Positions 28,508 through 36,870 of a DNA stretch of 64,000 bases are shown in pieces. Both the position numbers and the translations under genes were made by a program. Position 1 is the first letter of the stretch, and each line of letters begins with the position of its first letter. Location: the NCBI RefSeq assembly GCF_006782915.1, contig NZ_VCNP01000020.1, positions 30,997 to 94,996 on the forward strand, in the 5' to 3' direction. The stretch comes from Streptomyces calvus (GTDB lineage: Bacteria > Actinomycetota > Actinomycetes > Streptomycetales > Streptomycetaceae). The notes below the pieces were generated by a model. It was not told the origin of the DNA, did not search any database, and was given only the letters and a program-made list of their open reading frames with translations.

Positions 28508-31500
28508 TCAGCGGAGGCGCTGGCTGATGACCTTGGACACGCCGTCGCCCTGCATGGAGACGCCGTACAGCGCGTCGGCGACCTCCATGGTGCGCTTCTG
28601 GTGCGTGATCACGATCAGCTGGGAGGCCTCCTGCAGCTCCTGCATGATCCGGATCAGCCGCTGGAGGTTGGTGTCGTCGAGGGCGGCCTCGACCTCGTCC
28701 ATGACGTAGAACGGGCTGGGCCGCGCCTTGAAGATCGACACGAGCATCGCCACGGCGGTCAGCGACCGCTCGCCGCCGGAGAGCAGCGACAGCCGCTTGA
28801 CCTTCTTGCCCGGCGGACGCGCCTCGACGTCCACGCCCGTGGTGAGCATGTTGTCGGGGTCGGTCAGCACCAGACGCCCCTCCCCGCCCGGGAAGAGCCG
28901 GGAGAACACGCCCTCGAACTCGCGGGCGGTGTCCCGGAAGGCCTCGGTGAAGACCTGCTCGACGCGTTCGTCGACCTCCTTGACGACCTGGAGCAGGTCC
29001 GCGCGGGTCTTCTTCAGGTCCTCCAGCTGCTCGCTGAGGAACTGGTGGCGTTCCTCCAGCGCCGCGAACTCCTCCAGGGCGAGCGGGTTCACCTTGCCGA
29101 GCTGCTGGTAGGCGCGTTCGGCCGCCTTCAGGCGCTTCTCCTGCTCGGCCCGTACGAAGGGGCGGGGCCGGTTGCGCGGGTGCTCCGGGTCCTCCGGCAG
29201 CTGCTCGCCCTCGGCGGGGGGCGAGGGCGGCACGGGCTGGTGCGGGCCGTACTCCGACACCAGCCCGGCCGGTTCGACACCCAGCTCCTCCAGCGCCCTG
29301 GTCTCCAGCTGCTCCATCCGCAGCCGTTTCTCGGCGCCGAGTACCTCGCCGCGGTGGACCGAATCCGTCAACTTGTCGAGTTCCGCCTTGAGATCGCGGC
29401 CCTCGGTGCGGGCGCGGGCGAGTTCCTGCTCGCGGTGGGCCTTGGCCGCCTCGGCGGCGGCGCGCTCCTCGTCGGCGCGGGCGACGGAGACCTCGATGTG
29501 CGCGAGCAGCTGGCGGGCGCCGGACGCGACGGCGCCGGCGACGGCCGCCTCGTGGCGCAGCCGGGCCCGGCGCTGCTCGGCCCGCGCGCGTGCCTCGCGC
29601 TCGGCGCGGGCCGCCCGGTCCAGGGAGTCGGCCCGCCCGGCGAGCCCTTTGACCCGTTCCTCGTGCGTACGGAGCTGGAGGCGGGCCTCCATCTCGGTCT
29701 GGCGGGCGTTGGCACCGTCGGCGGCGAGCCGGTCGCGCACGGAGGTGTCGGGTTCCTCCTCGAACGGCATCTCCTCCGCGACCGCCAGCCGTTCGGCGAG
29801 TTCCTCGACGTCGGTGAGCGCCTTGTCCAGGGCCTCCTGCGCCCGGGCCGCCGCGGCACCGGCCCGCTCGGCCTCCCCGGCCGCGCCGCGCGCCTGCCCG
29901 GCGAGCCGGCCGAGCTGCTGCGCGACGGAGGACTTCTCCCGGTCGGCGGCCCGGCGCCGCTCCCCCAGTTCCTCGACGAGCGCGGCGGCTTCCTGGCGCC
30001 GTTCCGCCGCCGCCCGCTGCTCCTGCTCCAGCTCCTCGCAGCGGGCGGCCAGTTCCTCGAGTTCGGCGGCGGCCTCGGCCACGGACGCCTGGACCTCCAG
30101 CAGGCTCGGGGCGCCGGCGGAACCGCCGTGGGCGAAGTGGGTGCCGAGGAGGTCGCCGTCGGCGGTGACGGCGGTGAGGTGGGGACGGGAGTGGACCAGG
30201 TCCACGGCGTCGTCCAGGGTGGCGACGACCACGATGCCGTGCAGGAGTCGGCGTACCGCGGGCAGCAGTTCGGCGGGGCCGTGGACGAGGCGCTCCGCGG
30301 GGATCGCCCCGGCGGGCAGCGCGGTGTCCGCGAGGTCACCGGGTTCGGTGCCCGGCGTGGACGCCTCGGCCGCCAGGAGCAGCGCGGCCCGGCCTCCGTC
30401 CTGTTTGCGCAGCAGCCGGATCGCCTCGGCCGCCTGGGTGGGGTTGGTGACCGCGACGGCGTCCGCCGCCGCGCCGAAGGCGGCCGCGACCGGGACCTCG
30501 TGGCCGGGTGTCACCGTCAGCAGTTCGGCGGCCGGGCCGAGGACTCCGGTGAGGCGGTCGCGGGCGCCGAGCAGTATGCCGGTGCCGTCCTTGCGGCGCA
30601 GGCCCAGCGCGAGGGCGTCGTGGCGGGCCTGTGTCGCCGCGCGGCCGCGTTCGGCCGCGGTGGCGGCCTCGCGGGCGGCGGTGAGGTCGGCCTCCGCTGC
30701 GGCGAGCCGCTGCCTGGCGGTCTCGTGCCGGGCGGCGAGTTCGGCGTCACCCTCGTCGAGGCCGTCGACCTCGGCCTTGAGCGTCTCGTACTCCTCCTGC
30801 GCGGCGACCGCCCGTTCCTGGGCCTCGTCGCGGGCGGCGGCCAGGCGTTCGATCTCGGCCTGTGCGGCGGCGGCCCGCGAACGGGCCGCGCCGACCTGCC
30901 CCTTGAGCCGGGCCAGGCCTTCGCGCCGGTCGGCGATGGCCCGTGCGGCGTCCTTCAGGCGCCGTTCCTCCTCGGCGAGTTCGCGTTCCAGCTCGGCGCG
31001 GTGCGCGACCGTGTCCTCCAGCGCGCGTTCGGCCGCCTCCAGGGCGGCCTCCAGCTCGGCCTCCTGTTCGCGGATGCGGGCGGCCTCGCGCTCCATGTCC
31101 TCGGGGTCGCGGCCGCGCCGCTCCTCGGGCGGCGCGGAGGTCGCGCTCTTCACACGCGCGTCGGCCAGTGACACGGTGCCGCGCACCCGCTCGGCGAGCC
31201 GGGACAGCTCGTACCAGGTCTGCTGGGCGTTCTGCAGTCGCGGGGTGAGCCGGCGGACCTCGTCCTCCAGCAGGGCCTCCCGCTGGATGGCCTTCCTCAG
31301 CTCGGCCTCGGCCGCCTCCTTGCGCTCCTTGAGGGCGGTCTCGTCGGCGATCTCGGCCTGGAGCGCCTCACGCAGCCGTACGAGGTCGTCGGCGAGGAGG
31401 CGCAGCCGGGCGTCGCGCAGGTCGGCCTGGATGACGGCGGCCCGGCGCGCGACCGCGGCCTGCCGGCCCAGGGGCTTGAGCTGCCGCCGCAGCTCGTCGG

Positions 31501-32083
31501 TCAGGTCCTGCACCCGGGCGAGGTTGGCCTGCATCGCGTCCAGCTTGCGCAGCGCCTTCTCCTTGCGCTTGCGGTGCTTGAGGACGCCGGCGGCCTCCTC
31601 GATGAAGGCGCGGCGGCCCATCGGGTCGGCGTGGAGGACGGAGTCGAGCTGGCCCTGTCCGACGATGACGTGCATCTCGCGGCCGATGCCGGAGTCGGAG
31701 AGCAGTTCCTGGATGTCGAGCAGGCGGCAGGTGTCGCCGTTGATCTGGTACTCGCTGCCGCCGTTGCGGAACATGATCCGCGTGATGGTGACCTCGGCGT
31801 ACTCGATGGGGAGGGCGCCGTCGGAGTTGTCGATGGTCAGTGACACCTCGGCGCGGCCCAGCGGTGGGCGGCCGGTGGTGCCGGCGAAGATGACGTCCTC
31901 CATCTTGCCGCCGCGCAGCGACTTGGCGCCCTGCTCGCCCATGACCCAGCTGAGCGCGTCCACGACGTTGGACTTGCCCGAGCCGTTCGGACCGACGACG
32001 CACGTGATGCCCGGTTCGAACCGGAGCGTGGTCGCCGAGGCGAACGACTTGAAGCCGCGGAGGGTCAGGGCCTTGAGGTGCAC
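28508..32083 (-). CDS. smc: Chromosome segregation protein SMC
   Basis: A 1191-residue SMC ATPase that with ScpA/ScpB loads near parS and compacts chromosomes, especially before sporulation septation. GTG 32083 starts MHLKALTLRGFKSFASATTL; Walker A VVGPNGSGKSNVVDAL; two long Ala/Glu/Arg-rich coiled coils flank a hinge near residues 500-660 (TGVLGPAAELLTVTPGHEVP); signature LSLLSGGERSLTAVAML and Walker B PFYVMDEVEAALDD at the C-terminus. The large plus-strand ORF opposite is a shadow. Confidence 0.97.
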   Translation of the reverse strand: MHLKALTLRGFKSFASATTLRFEPGITCVVGPNGSGKSNVVDALSWVMGEQGAKSLRGGKMEDVIFAGTTGRPPLGRAEVSLTIDNSDGALPIEYAEVTITRIMFRNGGSEYQINGDTCRLLDIQELLSDSGIGREMHVIVGQGQLDSVLHADPMGRRAFIEEAAGVLKHRKRKEKALRKLDAMQANLARVQDLTDELRRQLKPLGRQAAVARRAAVIQADLRDARLRLLADDLVRLREALQAEIADETALKERKEAAEAELRKAIQREALLEDEVRRLTPRLQNAQQTWYELSRLAERVRGTVSLADARVKSATSAPPEERRGRDPEDMEREAARIREQEAELEAALEAAERALEDTVAHRAELERELAEEERRLKDAARAIADRREGLARLKGQVGAARSRAAAAQAEIERLAAARDEAQERAVAAQEEYETLKAEVDGLDEGDAELAARHETARQRLAAAEADLTAAREAATAAERGRAATQARHDALALGLRRKDGTGILLGARDRLTGVLGPAAELLTVTPGHEVPVAAAFGAAADAVAVTNPTQAAEAIRLLRKQDGGRAALLLAAEASTPGTEPGDLADTALPAGAIPAERLVHGPAELLPAVRRLLHGIVVVATLDDAVDLVHSRPHLTAVTADGDLLGTHFAHGGSAGAPSLLEVQASVAEAAAELEELAARCEELEQEQRAAAERRQEAAALVEELGERRRAADREKSSVAQQLGRLAGQARGAAGEAERAGAAAARAQEALDKALTDVEELAERLAVAEEMPFEEEPDTSVRDRLAADGANARQTEMEARLQLRTHEERVKGLAGRADSLDRAARAEREARARAEQRRARLRHEAAVAGAVASGARQLLAHIEVSVARADEERAAAEAAKAHREQELARARTEGRDLKAELDKLTDSVHRGEVLGAEKRLRMEQLETRALEELGVEPAGLVSEYGPHQPVPPSPPAEGEQLPEDPEHPRNRPRPFVRAEQEKRLKAAERAYQQLGKVNPLALEEFAALEERHQFLSEQLEDLKKTRADLLQVVKEVDERVEQVFTEAFRDTAREFEGVFSRLFPGGEGRLVLTDPDNMLTTGVDVEARPPGKKVKRLSLLSGGERSLTAVAMLVSIFKARPSPFYVMDEVEAALDDTNLQRLIRIMQELQEASQLIVITHQKRTMEVADALYGVSMQGDGVSKVISQRLR

Positions 32084-32251
32084 GCCGCCGGACTCTACCC
32101 GCCGGGCTGGTCCCACTCCATGAACGCACGGTTTCGCGGGTGAACGCGCAGGGCACACCAGACGTTGAAGAAGGTGAAAGGATGTGCGGCACAGGCAGTG
32201 CCGGGCGGCGGGGCGCGGGGCACGGACCGGGACGCGGAGGAGAAAGAAAGA

Positions 32252-32272
32252 AGGGACGCCGGAGGCGTCCCT
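32252..32272 (-). terminator. Terminator of the small coiled-coil gene
   Basis: Perfect 9-bp stem AGGGACGCC / GGCGTCCCT with a three-base loop. Read on the minus strand it is followed by CTTCTTTCTTTCTCC, a pyrimidine tail, so it ends the transcript of the gene at 32347-32550. Confidence 0.85.
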
Positions 32273-32346
32273 TGCACTTCTGACTGCTTGGCGGTTGTGA
32301 CGGGCGGCCCGATCACTGCGGTGCTGTTCGTGGAGCGGTGCAGTGA

Positions 32347-32550
32347 TCAGGTGAGCGCAGGCTCCGCCTGGTGTGCGTCAACGCTCTCCATGATCCTGTC
32401 GTGAGAAGCGGCAGCCGTCAGCGCGTCGTTCTCCGCCTGGATCCGCACGAGCTCGGATTCCAGGTCCTGTACGCGCTGCTGGAGCCGTCGCATCTCGGCG
32501 AGGAGTCGAGGGTCGGAGCCGCCGACGTAACCGAGAAGCGCCTTTGCCAT
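32347..32550 (-). CDS. Small coiled-coil protein, conserved in Streptomyces
   Basis: A 67-residue protein, MAKALLGYVGGSDPRLLAEM, then a leucine-heptad helix RRLQQRVQDLESELVRIQAE and an acidic tail. GGAGGACC eight bases before ATG 32550 fixes the start; an upstream in-frame ATG at 32613 lacks such a site. It has its own terminator. Wobble-position GC is lower than in neighbours. The helix predicts self-association or a protein partner; function unknown. Confidence 0.8.
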   Translation of the reverse strand: MAKALLGYVGGSDPRLLAEMRRLQQRVQDLESELVRIQAENDALTAAASHDRIMESVDAHQAEPALT

Positions 32551-32928
32551 GATGGATGGTCCTCCACAATGAGTGACCGACCGATGCGGTGTGGGTCGTC
32601 GAGGGATTCGCACCCGCGATGCTTGGCAGGCCTGGAGTTGTGCTGCCGTTCAGCCATGCCAAACAGCTAAGGTGCGCGGGGCTTTCAGCGTCTCACCAAA
32701 AAGTTTGAGGGTCAACACGATCACGCCCCGTATTGGCGGACAACCGGGCGCGCACGGCCGGACGACGGCGGCGCCGCTTCACTCGCGGGTCCTCGGGGCG
32801 TGACGATCATCTTGGCGGCCGGCGCCGCCCGGGGCAAGGGGTGGGCGCCGATCACCAGGACGTTTTCCGCGGGAACGGGCCGTCGCACCGCGCGCCCGGG
32901 TGCCCGGAAGCCTTCGCCGGGGCGGGGG
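32551..32928. other. Gap between coiled-coil gene and acyP, 378 bp
   Basis: Holds the promoter of the coiled-coil gene and the region downstream of acyP. A short AT-rich piece (CACCAAAAAGTTTGAGGG, 32694-32711) stands out. No convincing gene or RNA gene was found. Confidence 0.5.
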
Positions 32929-33210
32929 TCAGCGGACGGCGAAGCCGTCGTAGCCGCCGCGCGGTGTGTCCCAGATCTCCGTCACTCCGTCCACGCGCCC
33001 GGGCGTGTCGCCGCCCTGGAGCCAGTCGAGCAGACCTTCGCAGCGTTCGCGGGCCCCCTCGGCCACCACCTGCACCCGGCCGTCGCCCAAATTGAGAGCA
33101 AAACCACTCAGGCCGCCGATCTCCAGCGCCTTGGCCCGCGTGAACCAGCGGAAACCCACACCTTGGACGTGTCCTCGCACCCAGGCGACCAGTCGCACTT
33201 CCTCGCTCAT
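32929..33210 (-). CDS. acyP: Acylphosphatase
   Basis: A 93-residue acylphosphatase with the signature [20 protein letters not shown] (catalytic Arg in GFRWF) and the Asn of [18 protein letters not shown]. It hydrolyses acyl phosphates such as carbamoyl phosphate and 1,3-bisphosphoglycerate. Full length for the family. Single gene, divergent from the CAP-domain gene. Confidence 0.95.
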   Translation of the reverse strand: MSEEVRLVAWVRGHVQGVGFRWFTRAKALEIGGLSGFALNLGDGRVQVVAEGARERCEGLLDWLQGGDTPGRVDGVTEIWDTPRGGYDGFAVR

Positions 33211-33295
33211 GGCTGCAACCTAACCGGCCAATGTCACTGAGGGCACTCCGTCCCCCTGGTGCCATGCGGTACCGTCCCGACCCAAGAATCTCAAT

Positions 33296-33321
33296 GAAAC
33301 TCACTCGTTCGTGTGAGTTTC
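33296..33321. promoter_or_regulatory. Inverted repeat upstream of the CAP-domain gene
   Basis: GAAACTCAC (33296-33304) and GTGAGTTTC (33313-33321) are perfect inverted copies with an 8-base spacer, centred about 78 bp before the CAP start and about 98 bp before acyP. Relatively AT-rich, no T-run: an operator is more likely than a terminator. Confidence 0.6.
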
Positions 33322-33385
33322 GTGATCATCGAGTTTCGGTTGGTCGCGAGGACGAGTCGACCGCAAGGACGAGGAAGGCCAGGAC

Positions 33386-34567
33386 ATGGGACGCCACCGA
33401 CGCTCCGCCGCCGGCCGCGCCGCCACGGGCCGCGCCACGGGGGTCACTCACCACGACGGACCCCTCGACGGCGGCCCCGACCCGCTGAACGGCCCGGACG
33501 GCACGGACGGCCCGCCGACGATGGGCATCGCACCGTATCTGAACCCGGAGGCCTACGAGGCCTACGCCCAGACGTACGCGCGGAGCGAGGCGTACCTGTT
33601 CGCCACGGACTCCGCCGCGGACGAGGCCGTCGGCCACACCGCGGAGTACGACGTCGCCCGCGGCGCGACCGGCCACGCCGTCGCCGGGGACGGTTTCCAG
33701 GACGGCGGCGGCGCGCCCGGCGAGCGCGCCTCCGGTCACCGGCGCCGCAAGAGGAAGGCCGCGCCGGTGCGCACCGGCCTGCTCGGGGTCTCCGCCGCGG
33801 TGGCCCTCGGCACGGTCGCGGTGGCCACGGGCGCGGTGCCGGGCCTGGAGAACTACAAGCTCGGCGGCGACAGCTCCACCGGTGACACGGTGCAGGCCGA
33901 GGAGGGGGCGAACAACCTCCCCAGCGGGCTGGGCGGCGCGTCCGACAGCCCGGAGGCCCGGGACCGCGGCACCGCCACCGGCGAGGACGGCCGGGACGGG
34001 AAGCGCTCGGCGTCGCCGAAGCCGTCCGCGTCGGCCTCCGAGTCGGCGAAGCCGACGAAGACCCCGGAGAAGACACCGGAGAAGAAGACGTCCACGGCGC
34101 CTGCGCGGGAGAAGGCGCAGGAGGCGCCGACCCGCAAGGCCGCCCCGACGCCCGAGAAGCAGACGAGCGCCCCGGTGACGGTGTCCGCGGAGGCCGCCGC
34201 CGGGGCCGAGGTGCTCAGGCTGGTCAACGCGGAGCGGGCGAAGGTCGGCTGCAGCCCGGTCGCCGCGAACAGCGCGCTGACGGACCTGGCCACGGCGTTC
34301 AGCGACGACATGGCCGCGCGGGGCTTCTTCGACCACACCGACCCCGACGGCGACACCCCGTGGGACCGGGCGGAGGCGGCGGGCATAAGCAACCTCGGCG
34401 GCGAGAACATAGCCCGCGGCCAGGCCGACGCCGAGGCCGTGATGGAGGCCTGGATGAACAGCCCCGGCCACAAGGCGAACATACTGAACTGCGACTTCAC
34501 GACGCTGGGCGTGGGCGTCCACATGGGTCCGGGCGGCCCCTGGTGGACCCAGAACTTCGGCTACTAG
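33386..34567 (+). CDS. Membrane-anchored/secreted CAP (SCP-PR1) domain protein
   Basis: A 393-residue protein. A ~120-residue Gly/Asp-rich cytoplasmic N-terminus ends in basic HRRRKRKAAPVRTGLL, then a hydrophobic segment (GVSAAVALGTVAVATGAVPG), a long Pro/Thr/Lys/Ala linker, and a CAP domain from about 270: LRLVNAERAKVGCSPVAANS, MAARGFFDHTDPDGDTPWDR, GGENIARGQADAEAVMEAWM, SPGHKANILN and GGPWWTQNFGY at the end. CAP proteins are extracellular; activity unknown. The stop codon abuts the MITE-like element. Confidence 0.92.
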   Translation: MGRHRRSAAGRAATGRATGVTHHDGPLDGGPDPLNGPDGTDGPPTMGIAPYLNPEAYEAYAQTYARSEAYLFATDSAADEAVGHTAEYDVARGATGHAVAGDGFQDGGGAPGERASGHRRRKRKAAPVRTGLLGVSAAVALGTVAVATGAVPGLENYKLGGDSSTGDTVQAEEGANNLPSGLGGASDSPEARDRGTATGEDGRDGKRSASPKPSASASESAKPTKTPEKTPEKKTSTAPAREKAQEAPTRKAAPTPEKQTSAPVTVSAEAAAGAEVLRLVNAERAKVGCSPVAANSALTDLATAFSDDMAARGFFDHTDPDGDTPWDRAEAAGISNLGGENIARGQADAEAVMEAWMNSPGHKANILNCDFTTLGVGVHMGPGGPWWTQNFGY

Positions 34568-34751
34568 GGTCTGTCGTTCGGATCAGGTCGGCTGGGAGAC
34601 GCAGCGCCTCTCAGCCCACCCGAGCGGGGCGAGGTGCGTGCAGCTGCAAGGCGGAGGAGGGCGGCGACGCGGCGCGTCGACAACCGACGACAACGCAGCA
34701 GATGTGCGTGCCACGCCCCGCGAAACCGACATGATCCAAACGACAGGCCCT
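34566..34751. mobile_element. MITE-like element, 186 bp with 26-bp terminal inverted repeats
   Basis: The left end (34566-34591, AGGGTCTGTCGTTCGGATCA…) and the complement of the right end (34726-34751, AGGGCCTGTCGTTTGGATCA…) match at 23 of 26 positions. The 134 bp between has no gene. The left end overlaps the last two bases of the CAP stop codon TAG. No clear target duplication is seen. Such non-autonomous elements are mobilised by a transposase encoded elsewhere, not visible here. Confidence 0.75.
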
Positions 34752-34830
34752 GGCGGCACCGGCGGTACACGGTCGCAGCAGCGAGGACGGCGGGCGGGGA
34801 ACGTGGTTCCCGGCCCGCCGTCGTCGTGTC

Positions 34831-35421
34831 TCACGCGGCGAGCGCGGTCCTTCCCCGCAGGAAGACCGCGGCGGTCCGGGCAACCCGGCGGCCCAGGTGC
34901 TCCGCCGTGGCGACGTCGGCCTTGTGGACGGCGTCCGGGCCCCCGTCGACGTCGGTCTGGGCGGCGGCGCCGGTGAAGACGCCGAGGCGGTTGAGGTCGT
35001 TCTCGGAGGCGGTGCTGCTGTTCCAGCCCGGCAGCAGGCCGAGGCTGACCCAGTGCATGCCGAGCTGCGCGGCGAGGATCTGGAAGAACTGCAGGGTGTG
35101 CAGCTTGTCGCCGCTCTTGGAGCCCGAGTTGGTGAAGCCCGCGGCGAGCTTGTCCCGCCACACCTGGCCGGCCCAGCGCTTGGACGTGGCCTCGGCGAAG
35201 GCGTGGAAGGCGGCGGAGGCGGTGCCCATGTAGGTCGGGGAGCCGAAGACGACGGCGTCGGAGCGGTCCAGGACCGCCCACTGCTCCTCGGTGATCGTGC
35301 CGACGTCGATCAGGTGTACCTCGGCTCCGGCGTCGGCGGCGCCCGCGCGCACGGCCTCGGCGAGGACGGCGGTGTGCCCGAAGCCGGAGTGGAAGGCGAT
35401 GGAAACGACAGGGGTGGTCAC
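34831..35421 (-). CDS. NAD(P)H-dependent FMN reductase / flavodoxin-like quinone reductase
   Basis: A 196-residue flavodoxin-fold protein of the WrbA type. N-terminal VVSIAFHSGFGHTAVLAEAV is the FMN-phosphate loop; AVVFGSPTYMGTASAAFHAF and LAAGFTNSGSKSGDKLHTLQ complete the flavin site. GTG 35421 has AGGAG nine bases before it. It is divergent from an HxlR regulator with a shared operator, the usual arrangement for a two-electron quinone reductase induced by electrophile or disulfide stress. Confidence 0.9.
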   Translation of the reverse strand: MTTPVVSIAFHSGFGHTAVLAEAVRAGAADAGAEVHLIDVGTITEEQWAVLDRSDAVVFGSPTYMGTASAAFHAFAEATSKRWAGQVWRDKLAAGFTNSGSKSGDKLHTLQFFQILAAQLGMHWVSLGLLPGWNSSTASENDLNRLGVFTGAAAQTDVDGGPDAVHKADVATAEHLGRRVARTAAVFLRGRTALAA

Positions 35422-35497
35422 GGTCGATGCTCCTGAGGACGTGGGAGGGTCAGGGGTGCCCGCACAGCAGCAGCTCACCGGCACTGCAAAAAGGAAA

Positions 35498-35535
35498 GCA
35501 CTAACTTCTGGTTAGTGCAACCTGTTGGTTAGCGC
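35498..35535. promoter_or_regulatory. HxlR-type operator between reductase and regulator
   Basis: GCACTAAC–TTCTG–GTTAGTGC (35498-35518) is a perfect 8-bp inverted repeat, followed by a third half-site GTTAGCGC at 35528-35535, 17 bp after the second. The site lies 77 bp before the reductase start and about 25-60 bp before the HxlR start, so it can control both. Confidence 0.8.
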
Positions 35536-35558
35536 TGCTCTGGAGTAGCCTTGACGGC

Positions 35559-35960
35559 ATGACGACCACGCAGCGGCCCCCGGAGGAGCAGCAGCTCCCC
35601 TTCAACGTGTTCGCCAAGGCATGCCCCTCCCGCGGCACGCTGGAGCATGTGACGGGACGCTGGGGCGCGCTCACGCTGGGCGCGCTGTACGAGGGCACGC
35701 TCCGGTTCAACGAGCTGCGCCGCCGGGTCGACGGCGTGAGCGAGAAGATGCTGTCCCAGACGCTGCACGCGCTGGAGCGCGACGGACTGGTGCACCGCGA
35801 GGCCCAGCCGACCAACCCGCCCCGCGTGGACTACGAACTGACCCCGCTGGGCCGTGAGGTGGCCGAGCGCCTGCTGTCCCTCATCCACTGCGTGGAGGGC
35901 AGCATGGAGACCGTGCTCCGGTCGCGGGAGCGCTACGACGCGACGCGCGGCGCCCGCTGA
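35559..35960 (+). CDS. HxlR-family transcriptional regulator (redox-sensor type)
   Basis: A 133-residue winged-helix protein: [40 protein letters not shown] and [15 protein letters not shown]. Cys22 in [10 protein letters not shown] is in the position used as a redox switch by YodB/QorR-type HxlR proteins; a second Cys lies near the C-terminus. It probably represses the divergent reductase and itself through the palindrome between them. Its last 28 bases overlap the 3' end of mutM on the other strand. Confidence 0.92.
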   Translation: MTTTQRPPEEQQLPFNVFAKACPSRGTLEHVTGRWGALTLGALYEGTLRFNELRRRVDGVSEKMLSQTLHALERDGLVHREAQPTNPPRVDYELTPLGREVAERLLSLIHCVEGSMETVLRSRERYDATRGAR

Positions 35961-36793
35961 CACCTCGGGCAGAAGTAGCTGGAGCGGTTCATCCACGCCC
36001 GTCGGCGCATCGGTGTGCCGCAGCGGCGGCAGGGCAGGCCCTCGCGGCCGTAGGCGTCCAGCGACCGGTCGAAGTAGCCGGACTCGCCGTTGACGTTGAC
36101 GTAGAGACTGTCGAAGCTGGTGCCGCCCACCGCCAGGGCGGCGTTCATGACGTCCCGGACGTGGCCCAGCAGGAGCAGGGTGCGCGGGCGGGTGAAGCCC
36201 GCGGTCGGACGCTCGTAGTGGATGCGGGCGCGCCACAGCGCCTCGTCCGCGTAGATGTTGCCGACGCCGCTGATCAGCGACTGGTCGAGCAGGGCCCGCT
36301 TGATGGTGGTCCGCTTGCGGCGCAGGGCGCGGTGGAAGGCCTCGTCGTCGAAGAGCGGGTCGAGCGGGTCCCGGGCGATGTGCGCGATGACGTCGGGCAG
36401 CCCGTCGGGCGTGGTGTCGTGCAGCGACAGGCCGCCGAAGGTGCGCTGGTCGACGAAGCGGAGCTCGGTGGCGAGGTCGTCGGCGAAGCGGGCGCGGATG
36501 CGCAGGTGCTTCTCGTCCGGCGCGGTGTGCGGCTGCACCAGCAGCTGGCCGCTCATGCCGAGGTGGGCCAGCACCGCCTGGCCGGTGTCCTCCAGCGGCA
36601 GCCAGAGGTACTTGCCGCGACGGCACGGCACGCCGACGCGGTGGCCCTTGAGCCGCAGCGCGAAGTCGTCGGCGCCGGCGAGGTGCCGGCGCACCGCGCG
36701 CGGGTGCAGCACCTCGGCCTCGGCGACGGTCCGGTGGGCGACCCACCGCTGAAGTCCGCGCCGTACGACCTCGACCTCGGGCAGCTCGGGCAT
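35933..36793 (-). CDS. mutM: Formamidopyrimidine-DNA glycosylase
   Basis: A 286-residue Fpg, full length. N-terminal [13 protein letters not shown] (catalytic Pro2, Glu3), [11 protein letters not shown], helix-two-turn-helix [20 protein letters not shown], and the C-terminal zinc finger [20 protein letters not shown] then CPRCQ. It removes 8-oxoguanine. Last gene of the yceD–rpmF–rnc–mutM cluster; it is separated from rnc by a strong terminator-like palindrome. Confidence 0.97.
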   Translation of the reverse strand: MPELPEVEVVRRGLQRWVAHRTVAEAEVLHPRAVRRHLAGADDFALRLKGHRVGVPCRRGKYLWLPLEDTGQAVLAHLGMSGQLLVQPHTAPDEKHLRIRARFADDLATELRFVDQRTFGGLSLHDTTPDGLPDVIAHIARDPLDPLFDDEAFHRALRRKRTTIKRALLDQSLISGVGNIYADEALWRARIHYERPTAGFTRPRTLLLLGHVRDVMNAALAVGGTSFDSLYVNVNGESGYFDRSLDAYGREGLPCRRCGTPMRRRAWMNRSSYFCPRCQRAPRVAS

Positions 36794-36823
36794 GTTCCTC
36801 TTCCAACGGCCGGTGGTGCAGCG

Positions 36824-36857
36824 CCGAGCGCCCGCCCCGGCCGGGGCGGGCGCTCGG
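36824..36857. terminator. Perfect palindrome between rnc and mutM
   Basis: A 34-base sequence that is its own complement (17-bp arms, CCGAGCGCCCGCCCCGG and its inverse), with no spacer. It follows the rnc stop and precedes the mutM start by about 30 bp, so it would end or attenuate the rnc transcript. Confidence 0.85.
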
Positions 36858-36870
36858 GTCGCGCTGTTCG

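Noticed and set aside
28469..31171. A 900-codon plus-strand frame opposite smc
   Set aside because: It is the antisense image of an Ala/Glu/Arg-rich coiled-coil gene; high GC makes long shadow frames. It has no domain, and smc fills the region fully.
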